Shown piece after piece: positions 11,063 through 22,961 of a stretch of 64,000 nucleotides of DNA. Both the position numbers and the translations under genes were made by a program. Under the pieces are notes generated by a model, which was not told the origin of the DNA, ran no database searches, and worked only from the letters and a program-made list of their open reading frames with translations. This stretch comes from Zopfochytrium polystomum (lineage: Eukaryota > Chytridiomycota > Chytridiomycetes > Chytridiales > Chytridiaceae): the NCBI GenBank assembly GCA_025765615.1, contig JAIVFJ010000066.1, positions 124,001 through 188,000 of the forward strand, in the 5' to 3' direction. Each line of letters starts with the position of its first letter. Position 1 is the first letter of the stretch.

Positions 11063-11507
11063 CCCTAGTGGGTGTGTCTGCCATTGTTTTATCTTGTAGG
11101 GACTTCGGAGGAATTAGTTATAACAGTCTCAGATATCCAACGCACAAAAGTAAGCAAGGATGAAATGCACAGGTGAGCCTTCTGCACGATGCTGGTCTGG
11201 GCTCCCCCCAGTACCCTATGAGGTGAGGCAACCACTCCCCCATACACAGCTTGCCCTCAACGCTACCCCCCGCGTCTCGCCTGGGCACATCAGGAAAATA
11301 ACTGTCTCCTGGTTGGCACTCCTCACGGAATGGGCTCCCTGCTCAGGACTCCACCTCCTCTGACACAGGTCCAGGCCACACTAGCCTTCGAGCTGGGGCT
11401 TTGGTTGTCGTGGGCCTTCAGTTGCTTCACATTGCCGGTCTACCCCCTGATCCGGTCTACCTCAGTCACGCCTATAGTGCTCCCAATAAGGCCCACTGGA
11501 GATGACG
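11063..11507. repeat. GC-rich insertion inside Copia B
   Basis: It lies between the integrase C-terminal part and the RT of element B. It is non-coding, more GC-rich than the element, and shows no LTR, tRNA box or TIR that I can see. I could not find a clear target duplication, so the ends are approximate. Confidence 0.4.
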
Positions 11508-14500
11508 TTAATTGCAGTAGCACAGAATCCAACCCATCGTGCCATCACCTCCAACACCAGAGCTGTACATCGTTATCTGATTCACTTTTGCTGTGCTTAC
11601 CTGAGGGGTGACACTTTTTACCAATTCCACCGGGGCCACTGGTGTTGGTTCTGGCTCAGGTAGCTGTTCAATGTGTACGTTTGCTTCGCGAAGGAGGGCC
11701 TTGATGTTGGTGTTGGTTTCCTGAAGTTCGTAAGCAGAGAGTAAGGGCGTGTGGTGATGCTGTAGTTCTGAACTGTCATCATCAGCATCTGATTTGTTGA
11801 GTTTGGGAAAGCTGTCTTCGGCGATAGTCAGGTCGTTGAGGCGATGTGTGATAATGCGACCAGTGTTGATGTCGATGAGCCGGGCAATGGATCGGCCTAT
11901 ATTGCCAATGTATATTGCTGGTCGTACTCGTTCTGCCAGTTTCTTGTACTGGTGTGTGCTGCCGCGTTCCTTGGCTGTCACATGGTAGAGGCAACCAGCG
12001 CCAAAAACCCTAAAGTGGCTGATGCAGGGAGGAAAGCCAAGTAGCATTTCAACCGGTGAAAGCAAACCACGACTGAGAACTGGCAGTGTGTTGATGATGT
12101 CCACGGCATGTCGAATAGCATAACCCCACCAAGACCAAGGTGAGCCAGCATGCTGAAGGAGTGAACGAGTTACATCCATGACTGTCCTAACTGCACGTTC
12201 TGCTTTGCCGTTGAGCTCTGGTGTGTGTGGTGGACTGACTTCAACCCGTATCCCACGAGAGGCACAGAAGCGTTCAAAGGCAGTTGACTTAAGTTCACCC
12301 CCATCAAACCTAACTGACTTAACCTGAACGTCTCACACAGTCTGGAGTTGCTGAATGATTTTGATGGCTTCTGGTAAAGCATCAGACTTCTGTCGTAGGT
12401 TGGTTGACCAGATATAATTGCTGACATAGTCAATGGCAATGAGGGCAAAGCCGTACTGTCCCCTGAACGTGGGTTTGACCTCCACAAGGTCAAACGCCAA
12501 GTGTTCCCCAGGTAGCTTGTCTGGAGGATCTGTGTGGGGAATAGAGGCACGTGTCTGCTTTGCAATAATACAGGCCTTACACTCGTCCTCAAGCAGTTCT
12601 AAGTCTATGTCTGGAAAGTCAGCACAGGTTCGTCGTTCCTTCATAGAGCGAAGTCGAGCATAGGGAATGTGTCCTAGACGTTGGTGCAGTCGGCGAGTGT
12701 CTGGTTTTTTGCTGTTGAGAAATGCTGCACGAATGCTGTGTGTGTCTGTAGGTTCTGCTGATGTGAAAAAGTTGTAATATCTGCTGGCGCAATGGGCGAG
12801 AAATTGAGTGCTGTAATTGAAGGTTGGGTTTGCTGCAGCTGGGAACCACTGGAGGCCATGCCAAAGGATCATTTGAAGAACTGCTGGGTCACCTTCTTCA
12901 TGACTGCTGCAGTGAATAACACCTGGTTGGAGGTCTTGTGCCAAGTGATAGTAACCGCATAGCTGGAGATCCCTGTCGGCAATAAGGTTGACTGGGCATT
13001 CTGGAGCAAACTGCGCGCCTTCAATAATGAGAGTGATGTTGTTTGCAAGAGGAATTCGTGCAACGCCTGAGCCCTCACAGTTGAGAACTGGACCTTCCTT
13101 TGCGATGCGCATGCTGGATTTTTGGTTGTTGAAGGTTGATGGGATAAAGAAGGAGAAATCACAAAGAGCAGTAACATTGCAACCGTTATCAATAAGGAGA
13201 GGAAAGGAAGTAACAGGAGGTGGAATGTTGACTGCAAATGCCCAGATCACTCCCAGGCCATCCAAAAATCCTGTTGGTGGTTGTCGTCACTTTGGCCACC
13301 AAGCTGTGAGTTGTAAGTCTCTTCCCATAACTGCTGTTCGTTTGCAAACTGCTGACTCTGTTGTTCATCCCAATCACTGTCTGCTGGTGCGCTGTATGTT
13401 AGGAGTGCCTGCTGGGATTGCTGAGGCATCTGCTCCTGCACGTTCGCAGCTGAAGGACATTCCCTTGCATAATGTCCACAACCACTGCAATTGTTGCAGG
13501 TGACATTTGCGGATGCCTGGCTCTGGTGTGGACGGAATGGTTGCTGTGGTCGCCATCCACTTTGCTGGAGTCGCCATCCCATCTGCTGGGGTCGCCAACT
13601 TCCTTGGGAGAGTGGAGTGGACCCTTGCCAAAGCCACCATAGGGTCGTGGGGTGTATGGCTGTGGCCTTGGTTGGAGTGATCGATAGCCACCACGGCCTC
13701 GGGGTGGGTGTAGTGAACTTGGGCAACATTTGCAGTTGGTGCGTTGACCTCTGGGGCTGCAGTGGAGGTGTCCCCTCCTCTTTGATTTGCCAGCTCGATG
13801 CGTCGCTTATCATAGTTGTTTTGACGAACAGTTTGTTTGAAGAGTGAGATTAGTTTGGCTAAACTTGTTATCTCAGGAGCTGGGTTGCCGACAACAAGAA
13901 AAACGTTCCTATCCCCATGTCCAATAGGCTTTGGTTCAGTGAACCAACAAAGATTCGAACAACTTTTTGGAAAGGGCGAATACGATGGAGAAGTTATCCA
14001 GCTGCTGATTTTGCAAAGCTGTCGACTCGATGGTATGCTTCGGTGAATCAGGTAATGAAGGCATCTGAGGCTTCAGTTGGTTCCATTTTGATGCATTCAA
14101 AGTCGTCAATGATCTCCTTTGCGAGTCCCTGGTCTGCTGTGCGGCAAATTATTCCCAATTCGCCAACCAACTCGTAAGCAAAGTTTCGACCAGGTGTGAT
14201 TTGGGTGAGAAGGGCTCGAGAGATGTGGCGGCGAATAATTAGACAGCAATGTGCATTCTGGTTCTGTGTACCAGGAAACCAAGTTACTTTCTCTTGTCCA
14301 CGAGGCGTTGGCACCAATTGGAATCTCTGTCCTTGGAATGGTCCATCTCTGATGAGACAGGTTCCAGTGTCGCGGAGGTCTAGTGGATCAACTGCATCAT
14401 TCTGCTCTGCGTTGATGTGACTTGTGTCAATGCAGTGGCGTAAGTCGACATTTTTGTTGGAGAGTTCTGCTGTAAGATCCTCCAACCAGTCACCAAAATT

Positions 14501-15160
14501 CTCTGGTCCCTCCAAGACGCTGAAGGACTTGGCAACATACTTGGTTGAGTCAGTAGTCATGTTGTTTTCTCAGGACGATTATGTGTGCCAAGTTTGAAAG
14601 GATTTCGTTGGATTTTGGGTGTGTTGTGAAGGTGGTGTTGCAGCAGATGAAAAGTTGGTTTGTTAGCTTGGTGTGTGTCAGGTAGGGGGGCGGTCGTTGT
14701 CTCCAATTGGGGACAAAAAATCAAAAAAATTAATGGTGGGGGTTGGAGGTAATCTGGTGACCCTGAATGGAAAAAGTCGTCGCTTATCACAAAGGAGGGT
14801 GATTTTGGGATCCCGTTGGTGACAGTTGTGTAGTCCAGAAGCAGGTCTTTCGAATGATAGCTTGGGATTGGCTGGGGGAGGTCTGGAAGGCCAGCAAATT
14901 GCGGTTGAAGTTGGAAAAGTGGTTGCCAACTTCAGAGGTGGTGTACGCAACGTAGGAGCGTCAGATCCGAGATCAGGTGGTTCGTTGGAAAGAGGAGATC
15001 AAGAGCTTTCCAATGGTAGTACCGAAATCGCTGTACAATGTCTGTAGTGCCCATGATTGCTCCACGAAGTTGGCAGATCTGAAAAGCATACAACCCCTTC
15101 TACTGATTGGATTTTGTTGAAACCAAGGGGGAAGTGATTGGGATGGGTAACAGTTTTGGA

Positions 15161-15399
15161 TGAAAGAATTTGCTATGTTGGCAGATTGATGGATTGGGCT
15201 GCTGTGGTGATGGGTGGAGTACACTACTGAAGGTGGTGGTGGTGGGAGGTTGATCTTGGTTTCTGTCAGTCTTGTGTTTGTCTTTATACAAAACTGTTAC
15301 AAGGACCATCACTTGCAAAATGCTGCAAGTCATCCTTGCAGAGCAGTATCAGGTCAAAGCTCCTGTACACTGCTTACACCAAAAGACCCAAAACTAACA
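15161..15399 (-). mobile_element. 5' LTR of Copia B
   Basis: It is 239 bp and pairs with 8518-8746 in the same orientation, so element B spans 8518-15399 (about 6.9 kb including insertions). The DNA directly beyond it (15400 on) is gag of another Copia, C. 14561-15160 is the untranslated leader, where I could not pick a primer-binding site with confidence. Confidence 0.87.
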
Positions 15400-15404
15400 G
15401 TTAC

Positions 15405-17646
15405 CAAGATCTGAATTCTTATGTGCGTGAGATTGAACGACTTCAGCGACTATTCATCCAAGGTCATGGCCAGAACAGACTTGATGAGTTTGTACGCAAA
15501 CTGCAGAGCAAACTGCGCACAGACCTCGCACGCGGCTCAGCTCATAGTCGTTTTGGACCATTTGTGGCAGCACTTCGAAACAATGATGCCCGCTTCAACA
15601 ATCTACAGAATATCATGGATGAGCTTACTGCTGTCTTGACTGCCCTTGAGGCGGATGAAGAGGAAGACCGCAGGAACCACCTCAACAACTGCAGCTGGCA
15701 TCAAGTGGGCAACAACCACTGTGACAACCATGACAATCGCGAAGGTAGATGCCACCAAAGTGACCACATCCAAGGAGGTCGCAATGACCTTGAGTGAGCA
15801 GAACAAAACAATCGCCAAGGAAGTAGCTACAGGAACGATGACAACAGGGTCACAACATCCATGACAACAACAACTGCTCACGCTCCCCTCGTCGTGGGGA
15901 TAGGCCACACTACTGGTGTGGTTACCACAAGGCATACATTCACCACATGGAAAGGCACTGTCGTGACTGCCGCAAGCCAGGAGTCACCCATCGGCTGGAG
16001 CCAAAGGCTACTTCAATCCATCGACGTCTTGGAAGAGTTGAGGGCACTGGTGCGAGTTCTGTGTAGAGATTCCAAGCTTGGGCACCAACGCACACACACA
16101 CAGGTCTGAGTCTGCCTGCACATGCGCCAAGCCAATGCCATCACAGCCAGGCTCCAAACGCAGCACTTCACACCAGCTCAACCAAACCATGCTTCAGCCT
16201 CAGCAACTGTGGCTGTACCGCAAGCAACTCTTGTTCCTTTCTCTGGATTTCACCCTCAACCTGCTACAGGAGGGCCATCTGTTTCTTCTTCTCAAATAAA
16301 CGGTCCCTCTTGCTTCTATTTCTTTGTGAACACTGCAACAGTGAGCGTGTCACACACATGCATAGCCTCTCTTCTGTGCATGATCGATTCTGGAGCTGTA
16401 CCCACAATGATCCCACAACAGGAACAATTCACTGAGTACCAACGATTTGAAACTGAACACCATGCCCGCCTAGCGGATGACCATGAATGCTGCATTGAAG
16501 GAATTGGATCTGTCACTCTCACTTTTCCTGGTTTTGATGTGGTGCTCCGCAATGTGCTTCATGTCCCATCACTTAAGGAACCGCTCCTCTCTGTGTCGCA
16601 TGTCCTCCAAGACCCAACTGCTGGGATGCGATTCACTCAAGATTCTGTCTTTCTTCTTGATCTTGCTATTACAACACGGCATCAAGATTGGCGAACAACG
16701 TGACAGCCTTTACTATCTCACCCCAGTCCAGCACCCAACTGCACAGAGAAAAATTTCAGTTGAGCCCATTGCCTACGCATCACCAGCAACTGCACGCGAC
16801 CTATGGCACCGACGTTTTGGCCACATCCACCAGGAGCAAGTACATGACACTCTCAAGTCTGGTGATGTCAACAGTGCTCCTGCTCCACCACCAACAACAC
16901 GCGAGCCTTGCCTCATTTGCGATATGGCAATGATGTGCCGGCAACACCTCATGGCCAAACCTCGCTTTGATTTTGCCCTGCTGCAGATGCTGTGTACCAA
17001 CCAAACTGGAAAGATCAGTACACGTTCTCTTGACGGTTCCAACTACTTTGAAGTTATTTTCAACTACGCCACAGGCTATACTTTGGTCAACACTGTCGCT
17101 CGCACAGCAGGCGTCACTCAAAGGATAATTGCTCGCATTGATTTTGAAGAGCAACTCTTCCCCACTCGTCGAACTCTATTTGTACGGGCAGACAACCTCG
17201 GTCTTAACACTCAGCAATTTGAGGCCTACTGTATCAACCACCAACTGCTATCCTCCACAGAAGCAGAATGCTACTCACTTTCTGAAGCCTTCCAAGAAGC
17301 ACAATGGCTCTTAGCCGTATTATCAGAGTTGCAACTCCCCGCACAGCGGCCACTACCAATCCTCGAGGGCAATCAATCTGCAATCGCACTTGTCCTCAAC
17401 CCTCTCACACATGCTCGCACAAAACACATTGACATTTGTGCTCATTTCCTCCAACAAGGCATAGCCACTGGAGAGATCACTGTACGCTACGTACCAACAA
17501 GCAAGCAGATCGCGGACATTCTCACAAAACCACTCTCGACGTCTCAGCACCAGCGACTGACCTCACTACTTGGCCTCGGACCCTGCTCCGACCTTTCAAA
17601 CACCCTTTCGGTCGAAGCCTCCGACGCTTACGCACGCTTTGCATAA
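15405..17646 (+). pseudogene. Copia element C, internally deleted gag-pol
   Basis: The gag remnant starts at about 15408 (LNSYVREIERLQRLF) and is followed by a broken Cys/His stretch. Protease (CMIDSGAVPT) is at about 16380, then pre-integrase with a zinc finger (LWHRRFGHIHQEQ, CLICDM). From about 17250 the frame passes directly into RNase H (LLSSTEAECYSLSEAFQEAQ, RTKHIDICAHFLQQ, IADILTKPLS). The integrase core and all of RT are gone, yet the last 389 codons (16477-17646) are one open frame. It cannot transpose alone. Its 5' part is truncated by Copia B at 15400. Confidence 0.85.
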
Positions 17647-17680
17647 CAGGTGCTACACCCATGGCCATTGTGCGGGGGGG

Positions 17681-18093
17681 TGTTAGGCGGAACTGACTGG
17701 TTAGCAGCAAGAGGCACAAGACAGACTCAAACCTATTGTGACTGTCAGTTATTGTTCTCACGATGCCCATGGAAGAGCGAGCCACCACCAATGCAGATCT
17801 GGGTGCTGGCTTGCGCTGATGACAAATACTCCGAGTATTAAGTGGAACAGAAACCCGGTGTCAACAGTTTTCCTCCTCCTCTGCTCAAGCAGATAATATA
17901 GGAGAGTATTTTACCCTGTGCCGGTCATGCTTGCCTAGCAACTATTACAGTGTGTATATCTCCATCATGTACCAATACTTCATAACAGAGTTTTTCTCCT
18001 TTCTCTCCAAGTTGGGGAGAAGGACCACCCACAAACACACATCTCCACTTCATTCACTCCTTCCACTCACTCACTCAGAGTAGACTGTTTACA
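17681..18093 (+). mobile_element. 3' LTR of Copia C
   Basis: It starts TGTTAGGCGG right after a G-rich polypurine tract (tgcggggggg, 17671-17680) and ends TTTACA, 413 bp. Two further copies lie at 21323-21733 (+) and 27875-28251 (-, truncated). Confidence 0.85.
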
Positions 18094-18392
18094 TAATGCC
18101 TCATAGAACGGTTTGAGATCACAGAGTTTTTCCTTCTCTTTTCATTGGGGATTTTTACTTATTTTTTCAATGATTAATTATCTTGTTTTCCTGTTTTTCC
18201 TGTTTTTTCTCTTTTATTTCTTCCTTGTTGTCTCTGTCTGTGTCTTCCCTTTCTTCTGTGGTTGTGAGTGACTGTCTCCTTATCTGCACCAATGATTTCT
18301 TGCCAGCCCTTTCCACTCTGTTTGCCAAGAAATGCCCCATGATTCTCTGGGCTGTCTTGTTTGGCTGGCTCAGCCCCATTTCCTGGTGATTC
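18094..18392 (+). repeat. dispersed repeat, copy 2 (uninterrupted)
   Basis: This is the same unit as 7660-8140 without the SINE insertion. It starts at the end of the Copia C LTR. Confidence 0.75.
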
Positions 18393-18397
18393 ACTTA

Positions 18398-18709
18398 TGA
18401 GACTATGCTCACTCCTTTGACCCTGGGATCCAGGCCTTAGAGTGAGGGAAAGCAAAGAATAGGCTAAAACGAACTTTATTGGCTGTTGTCTAGGGAGTGT
18501 TTCAACCCTACTACTTGCCTAGTCCACGAAGTATCCCTACTGATCTGTCTAACAGGAGTCTCAGACACAGAGAATGAACATTCAGAGGGACAATCCTCTG
18601 AAGGATCAGTGTGGGAGCACTGATTACTTGCATGGCCGCAGGCCAGTGCAAGGGAATAAAGAGAGAGAAGAGGGGGTTTTTATCTCAGGAACCTAATCTC
18701 AAATACAAC
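18398..18709 (-). repeat. LTR-like dispersed repeat, copy 1
   Basis: It is the reverse complement of 29960-30315 over most of its length (shared words aggttcctgagataaaaac, gtcctctgaa and actaggcaagtagtagggtt). The termini are TG..CA in the other copy. No target duplication is seen. Confidence 0.65.
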
Positions 18710-19234
18710 GGGGTTTGGGAGCGTATGAGGCCTGTCAACAATGCAGAAGAATTCCACTTGTGGTGGGGTCATCAGACAGAAAAACTGTTGTGGGCAAGGG
18801 GGGGGATGGTGAAGGGGATCCAAAGAAGATGGGTAAAAGGGATTGTAAAGTGGACCATCTGGAGGGCTGTGGTAAAAGACTGGGGAGCCAAAGGTTGGAA
18901 AAGTGAGAATAAATGTCTTAGTGACGTGGTACACGTTACTTGCTGTCCCTCGTCACCCTCCAATTCGGAACAACAACACCAGTTGCAGCTTATGTTCACA
19001 TTTCTGGATGGATTGGAACTCCGGGTTTCAACAATAGACCACGGATCGAGTAGGAAACGAACTAATAAGTTGTTGATGACTTCGGCCGGGCGGAAACCAA
19101 CGCATGTCACATCTTCAAAAATTGGCAAATGAATACAATGGTTGAAAAGCGATTTGCAACATTACGCAGCAAGATAAAGTTCAATATGCGTGATTGGAAA
19201 GAATTAAGAAAAGAAAGCTATGCTCGCGTTCCGG
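18710..19234. other. intergenic, no supported gene
   Basis: The open frames here carry no recognisable motif. The stretch is downstream of the septin-like gene on the minus strand. Confidence 0.4.
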
Positions 19235-21003
19235 TCAACCAGCTCGAACGAGTCGTTGAAGTCCAGACTCTCGTCTTGTTTTCACACTGGATTCGAGGTT
19301 CATGCCCAGGCCTTGCGAAGTCGAGCTTTGGCGGATTGACTCTCGAACTGTGAGCAGTCGGCTTGTTCTCCACTGAACAGAATGCAAATGGTCAGATACC
19401 TCTTTTTCTGTTGTGAAAAATTGTTTGACAGTGACAGGCCATACCCTTTCGTAGAACGTTTCCCTGGTTCGCACCCTCAACTCATCAAAATGAGTTGAAA
19501 ACAGGGTCGTCATCAACGAGATCACGTCACAATGCTCAGGGTTCCCCACTTCGACTGTGCCCCACGGGAAAAATCGACCAAGAGGGGCTCCAGGAGCAAC
19601 GTCTCTCCGAGCTGGGAGTCCAAAAACGTCCACTGCAGAGTCTGGTTCGGTCGCCGGATCAAGGCCTTCGTCGTTTACTATTGCGAACGGCATAATTCGC
19701 TGAAGTTCTTCATTCGCCGCGCGGTCATACAGCTCGTCATCTTCTTCTTCATCTTCTGGGTTGCCCCGCCAATTCTTTCCTTCTTGCACGATGGATAGTT
19801 TTCCCATCTTCGCCGGGACGGGTAAGTCTGCCTCTGCTCCGAGCAGGTCCACTTCAAATCCGTATATATTCGGTAGAATTCCGGCGGTGCGAAGGTCGCT
19901 CGTGACATATTTTCTAACGGCGATAAGCTGGCGACGGGTGAGCATATCCTATGCATGGAAGGTTCAACTCGCCAGCTGTGTACTCCGAACACAATTCTTA
20001 CCGCTTTCCCGATGCATAAAAGAACATTCAATTTGTCGGCGAGTCTCTTCAAAGCATACCGATCCAGAGGTGTGAGACCGCGAGAGGCTAGAACTGTATG
20101 CCCATCGATGAAGTATAAACAAGCGTGGTGAAGATAGTCGGGTGATTTGGGGTTTCTGCGGACTTTTGATTCCTCCTGGAGAGTCGCCTCATACTGAGCG
20201 TCAATAGCTGCTGCAATAGGATCGGTCCACCTCTGTGCAATCGATTCAAGTTCGCGGTCATTGTTGAGAGCTACTGCAGGGGGCAGAGTTGGCTGCAACC
20301 TGGAATACAAGTGAATATTTGGTGGGAGAACGAGCCCCGCTGAATCGATGAGGCGGAGGGAAATGCGACGGCCAGTCTGTTCCTCCATAAACTCAATGCG
20401 GGCTGCTGTTGGTGTCGGTACTGTAACTGAAGCTGCGGGGGGAAAGAAACTTGGACTAGCTGCCACCGAAGACGCGGCACTCTCGCCGGTCCCTGTGTTG
20501 GTGGACGGTCCTGGGCTTTCCCACGAAACCTTCACCCTGTTTGAAGATCGCGAAGGGCCTGCCCGGCCTTTTCCGCTCGTACGGCCGAGTGAGGACAGAG
20601 CAGCAGAGGGAGAGGAGGCAGCAGATGCGGGGGCTGAAGCAGAGTCTCCGACAAGATCGTTCCTTGCTGCTTGAGCCGAGGATGAAGCGGCCACGATGGC
20701 TGCGACAAGGGTTCTAAGGAAGGATGACTTTCCAATGTGCGAATGGCCAACAACGATAAGATTGAAGGGAACGGCAGCGTTACGGCGAGAGGCGCCCCCC
20801 GCCATTACCGACGAAGTTGACGCTTTGAAGGCAGCGGCGGCAGTGACTGCGTTTGCAGCGGCAGCGAATGTGGTCACAGTGGACGGGGGAGACGGCAACG
20901 GCGAAAAAGCGCTTGGAGGCCCAGCGTCAGCTGTGGCGGTGGCGACGCCTTCTGCGGTGGCGTATCGGCCGCTGCCGTTGGTGCTCATTTCGGACAAATG
21001 CAA
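19235..21003 (-). CDS. divergent septin-family GTPase
   Basis: Septins are GTP-binding filament proteins of the cell cortex and division site. Exons are 20002-21003 and 19235-19948 (53-nt intron), giving 571 aa; the start could be the second Met, at 20988. After a 70-residue Ala/Ser-rich leader, G1 is GHSHIGKSS and a switch-II-like motif is LIDSAGL. The septin stretch CLYFIDGH...GLTPLDRYALKRL runs into G4 LLCIGKAD, which the splice creates. The septin unique element follows (FFPWGTVEVGNPEHCD). An unusual Ser/Ala-rich insert of about 70 residues lies between G1 and G3. No C-terminal coiled coil is obvious. It is intact but clearly divergent from core septins (DSAG in place of DTPG). Confidence 0.85.
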
Positions 21004-21322
21004 TTTTGGCCTGTTGAGAGACTAGGGGGGGAAAAAAAAAAAAAAAAACTAAACAAACAAGAAAAATGTTTCAACTAATCCTCCCATTATTGCGTGTTCA
21101 AGCAGACTCACTTGGAGTCAACTGCAAACTTGAAGGTGTGCAGCACACAAGGTAAATAGTAATCGAGGTACTGTTTGTTCACCTTTCGTTGGAAGGGGAG
21201 CTAGAACCTTTCACCAGTGACCAACCTTGAGGTCGCCATGCCTGTGGATATCTTGGACCAGTCAACAAAAAAAAAATACCAACCCTGAGATGAGGACAAA
21301 AAAAGTGGAGCAGCCTATGTGC

Positions 21323-21733
21323 TGTTAGGTGGAACTGACTGGTTAGCAGCAAGAGGCACAAGACGGACCTGAACCTATTGTGACTGTCAGTTTTCGTTCT
21401 CACGATGCCCATGGAGAGCGAGCCACCGCCAATGCAGACCTGGGCGCTGGCTTGCACTGATGACAAATACTCCAAGTATTAAGTGGAACAGAAACTTGGT
21501 TTAAACAGTTTTCCTCCTCCTCTGCTCAAGCAGATAATATAGGGGAGGTTTTTACCCTGTGCCAGTCACACTTGCCTAGCAACTATTACAGCGTGCATAT
21601 CATCATCATGTATCACTAATTCATAACAGAGTTTTTTCTCTTTCTCTCAAGTTGGGGAGAAGGACCACCCACAAACACACATCTCCACTTCATTCACTCC
21701 TTCCACTCACTCACTCAGAGTAGACTGTTTACA
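21323..21733 (+). mobile_element. solo LTR, Copia-C family
   Basis: It is 411 bp, TGTTAGGTGG...GTTTACA, and closely similar to 17681-18093. The flanks (tgtgc and gagag) are not a target duplication, so it may be a recombinant remnant. Confidence 0.8.
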
Positions 21734-21802
21734 GAGAGTAGCAATCCAAGCCTAGTCATGGTTTGCCAGTAAAACACAGGTTGAGACAGGGTACCATCCT
21801 CA

Positions 21803-21885
21803 CATTTACCAGTTAAAAAGTGGGTATACACTTAATTTAATTGAGGTCACAAGCTCGACAGCCTGTCGTCCTCACACTACTCTGT
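21803..21885 (-). repeat. short dispersed repeat, copy 2
   Basis: Inverted relative to 7128-7206. Confidence 0.55.
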
Positions 21886-22960
21886 GTCATGGACCAGAGA
21901 ACCCTGCACATTCTTTGCTAGTGTGCCACCTTTTCACAGTTGCCTTTGGTTGAGTGTAGTGAGAGAGTTTCTTTGTGTTTCTTGGGCTTCTTAAGACTCC
22001 AAATACATTGTCCTGTCTAGTGGCACCTAAACATCTCCTTTTTGCCCTTTTTCACTTTTCAGGATTGGTATTTAGGTCATTGCTCTATTTGCCACCCATA
22101 GCCCAGGGTGAGGATTTAGAGAGCACAGTCTCACACTATTAATACGGTGCAAAATCTTGAAAAAAATCTCCTGGACCGCACCCTGCGCTTTCTCACACAA
22201 CATTACGGGTAGTCTTCTATGCCACTGCTGCGTAGAAAAGGAGACCTTTCAAATCATACCAACTTCAATTGTTCCAAAAATTGGAGGGGCTCCAATTTTT
22301 TGGTCTCAATTGGTGTGACGTGGATACCACTAAACAAAACTTCAACCATGTTAGAGGGGGACGCAACAAATCAGTGAGAACCGTTCTGTCAATGGAATCA
22401 ATCGCACATAGAAAGTATGCTGACAGAGAGATTTCTCTTGGGGTTGGCTTGAGGAAGCCGCAGAACGGACGAGGTTGTATCAGTTGTATTTTTTCGCATA
22501 TTTCGAGTGGCGCGCACTGTATGCATTTTACATAAGAAACAACTGCTAAATACATTGTATGTGCCTGTCCCTAAATTTCCCGTTCTCTGAGGAAAGAACA
22601 TGAACGATGGAATTGTCCATTGACAAACACTTGATCTTTCGCTGGATCGCTCCAATCGCTGCCATCACGCTCGATGCGTTCACTTTCGCAGTTGGAAGAA
22701 CGTGACCTCCCCCAACCCCTAAGCTGTTGGCACGGTGCTATGAGAATTCTCAAATATTGCACAAAAAGTGTTAGCCAAAGAAGCGGAAATGGAGCGCTGC
22801 TCATATCCATCCATATTGTGATAAATGTTGGGGCCAGGGGCCCGAACGTGAGAGAAACCTGGACTGTTGAAATTTAGATCGTCGACTGCGGGTCTAGTTG
22901 GTCACATGGAAGGAGTCGCTGCTCAAGAAAAAACAAGGAAGAAGCATTTGGGCTTTGGTG
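21886..22960. other. no supported feature
   Basis: AT-moderate sequence with only short unmatched open frames. I see no RNA gene, LTR or protein motif. Confidence 0.4.
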
Positions 22961-22961
22961 T

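Larger units (their letters stand above)
9010..14560 (-). pseudogene. Copia element B gag-pol, full-length but broken
   Basis: Minus strand, 5' to 3'. Gag occupies 14560-14048, with a stop and frameshift after it. A Gln-rich segment with a CCHC knuckle (CNNCSGCGHYAREC) lies at 13813-13247. Protease (LIDNGCN, the usual D-[ST]-G being D-N-G) and pre-integrase plus integrase (HQRLGH, CKACIIAKQ, FDLVEVKPTFRGQYG) run from 13265. The integrase C-terminal part is at 12179-11508, and RT with an intact IYVDDICFFG is at 11062-10196. The RT tail is at 10189-9960, and RNase H is at 9591-9010 (GYSDAAHG, SPQEAEY, ADYMTK). It is interrupted by a solo LTR (9592-9959) and by about 450 bp of unrelated GC-rich DNA (11063-11507). 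It is inactive, but less decayed than A. Confidence 0.88.

Noticed and set aside
18611..19132. 173-codon plus ORF after the LTR-like repeat
   Set aside because: Its first part lies in the repeat and the rest has no motif.
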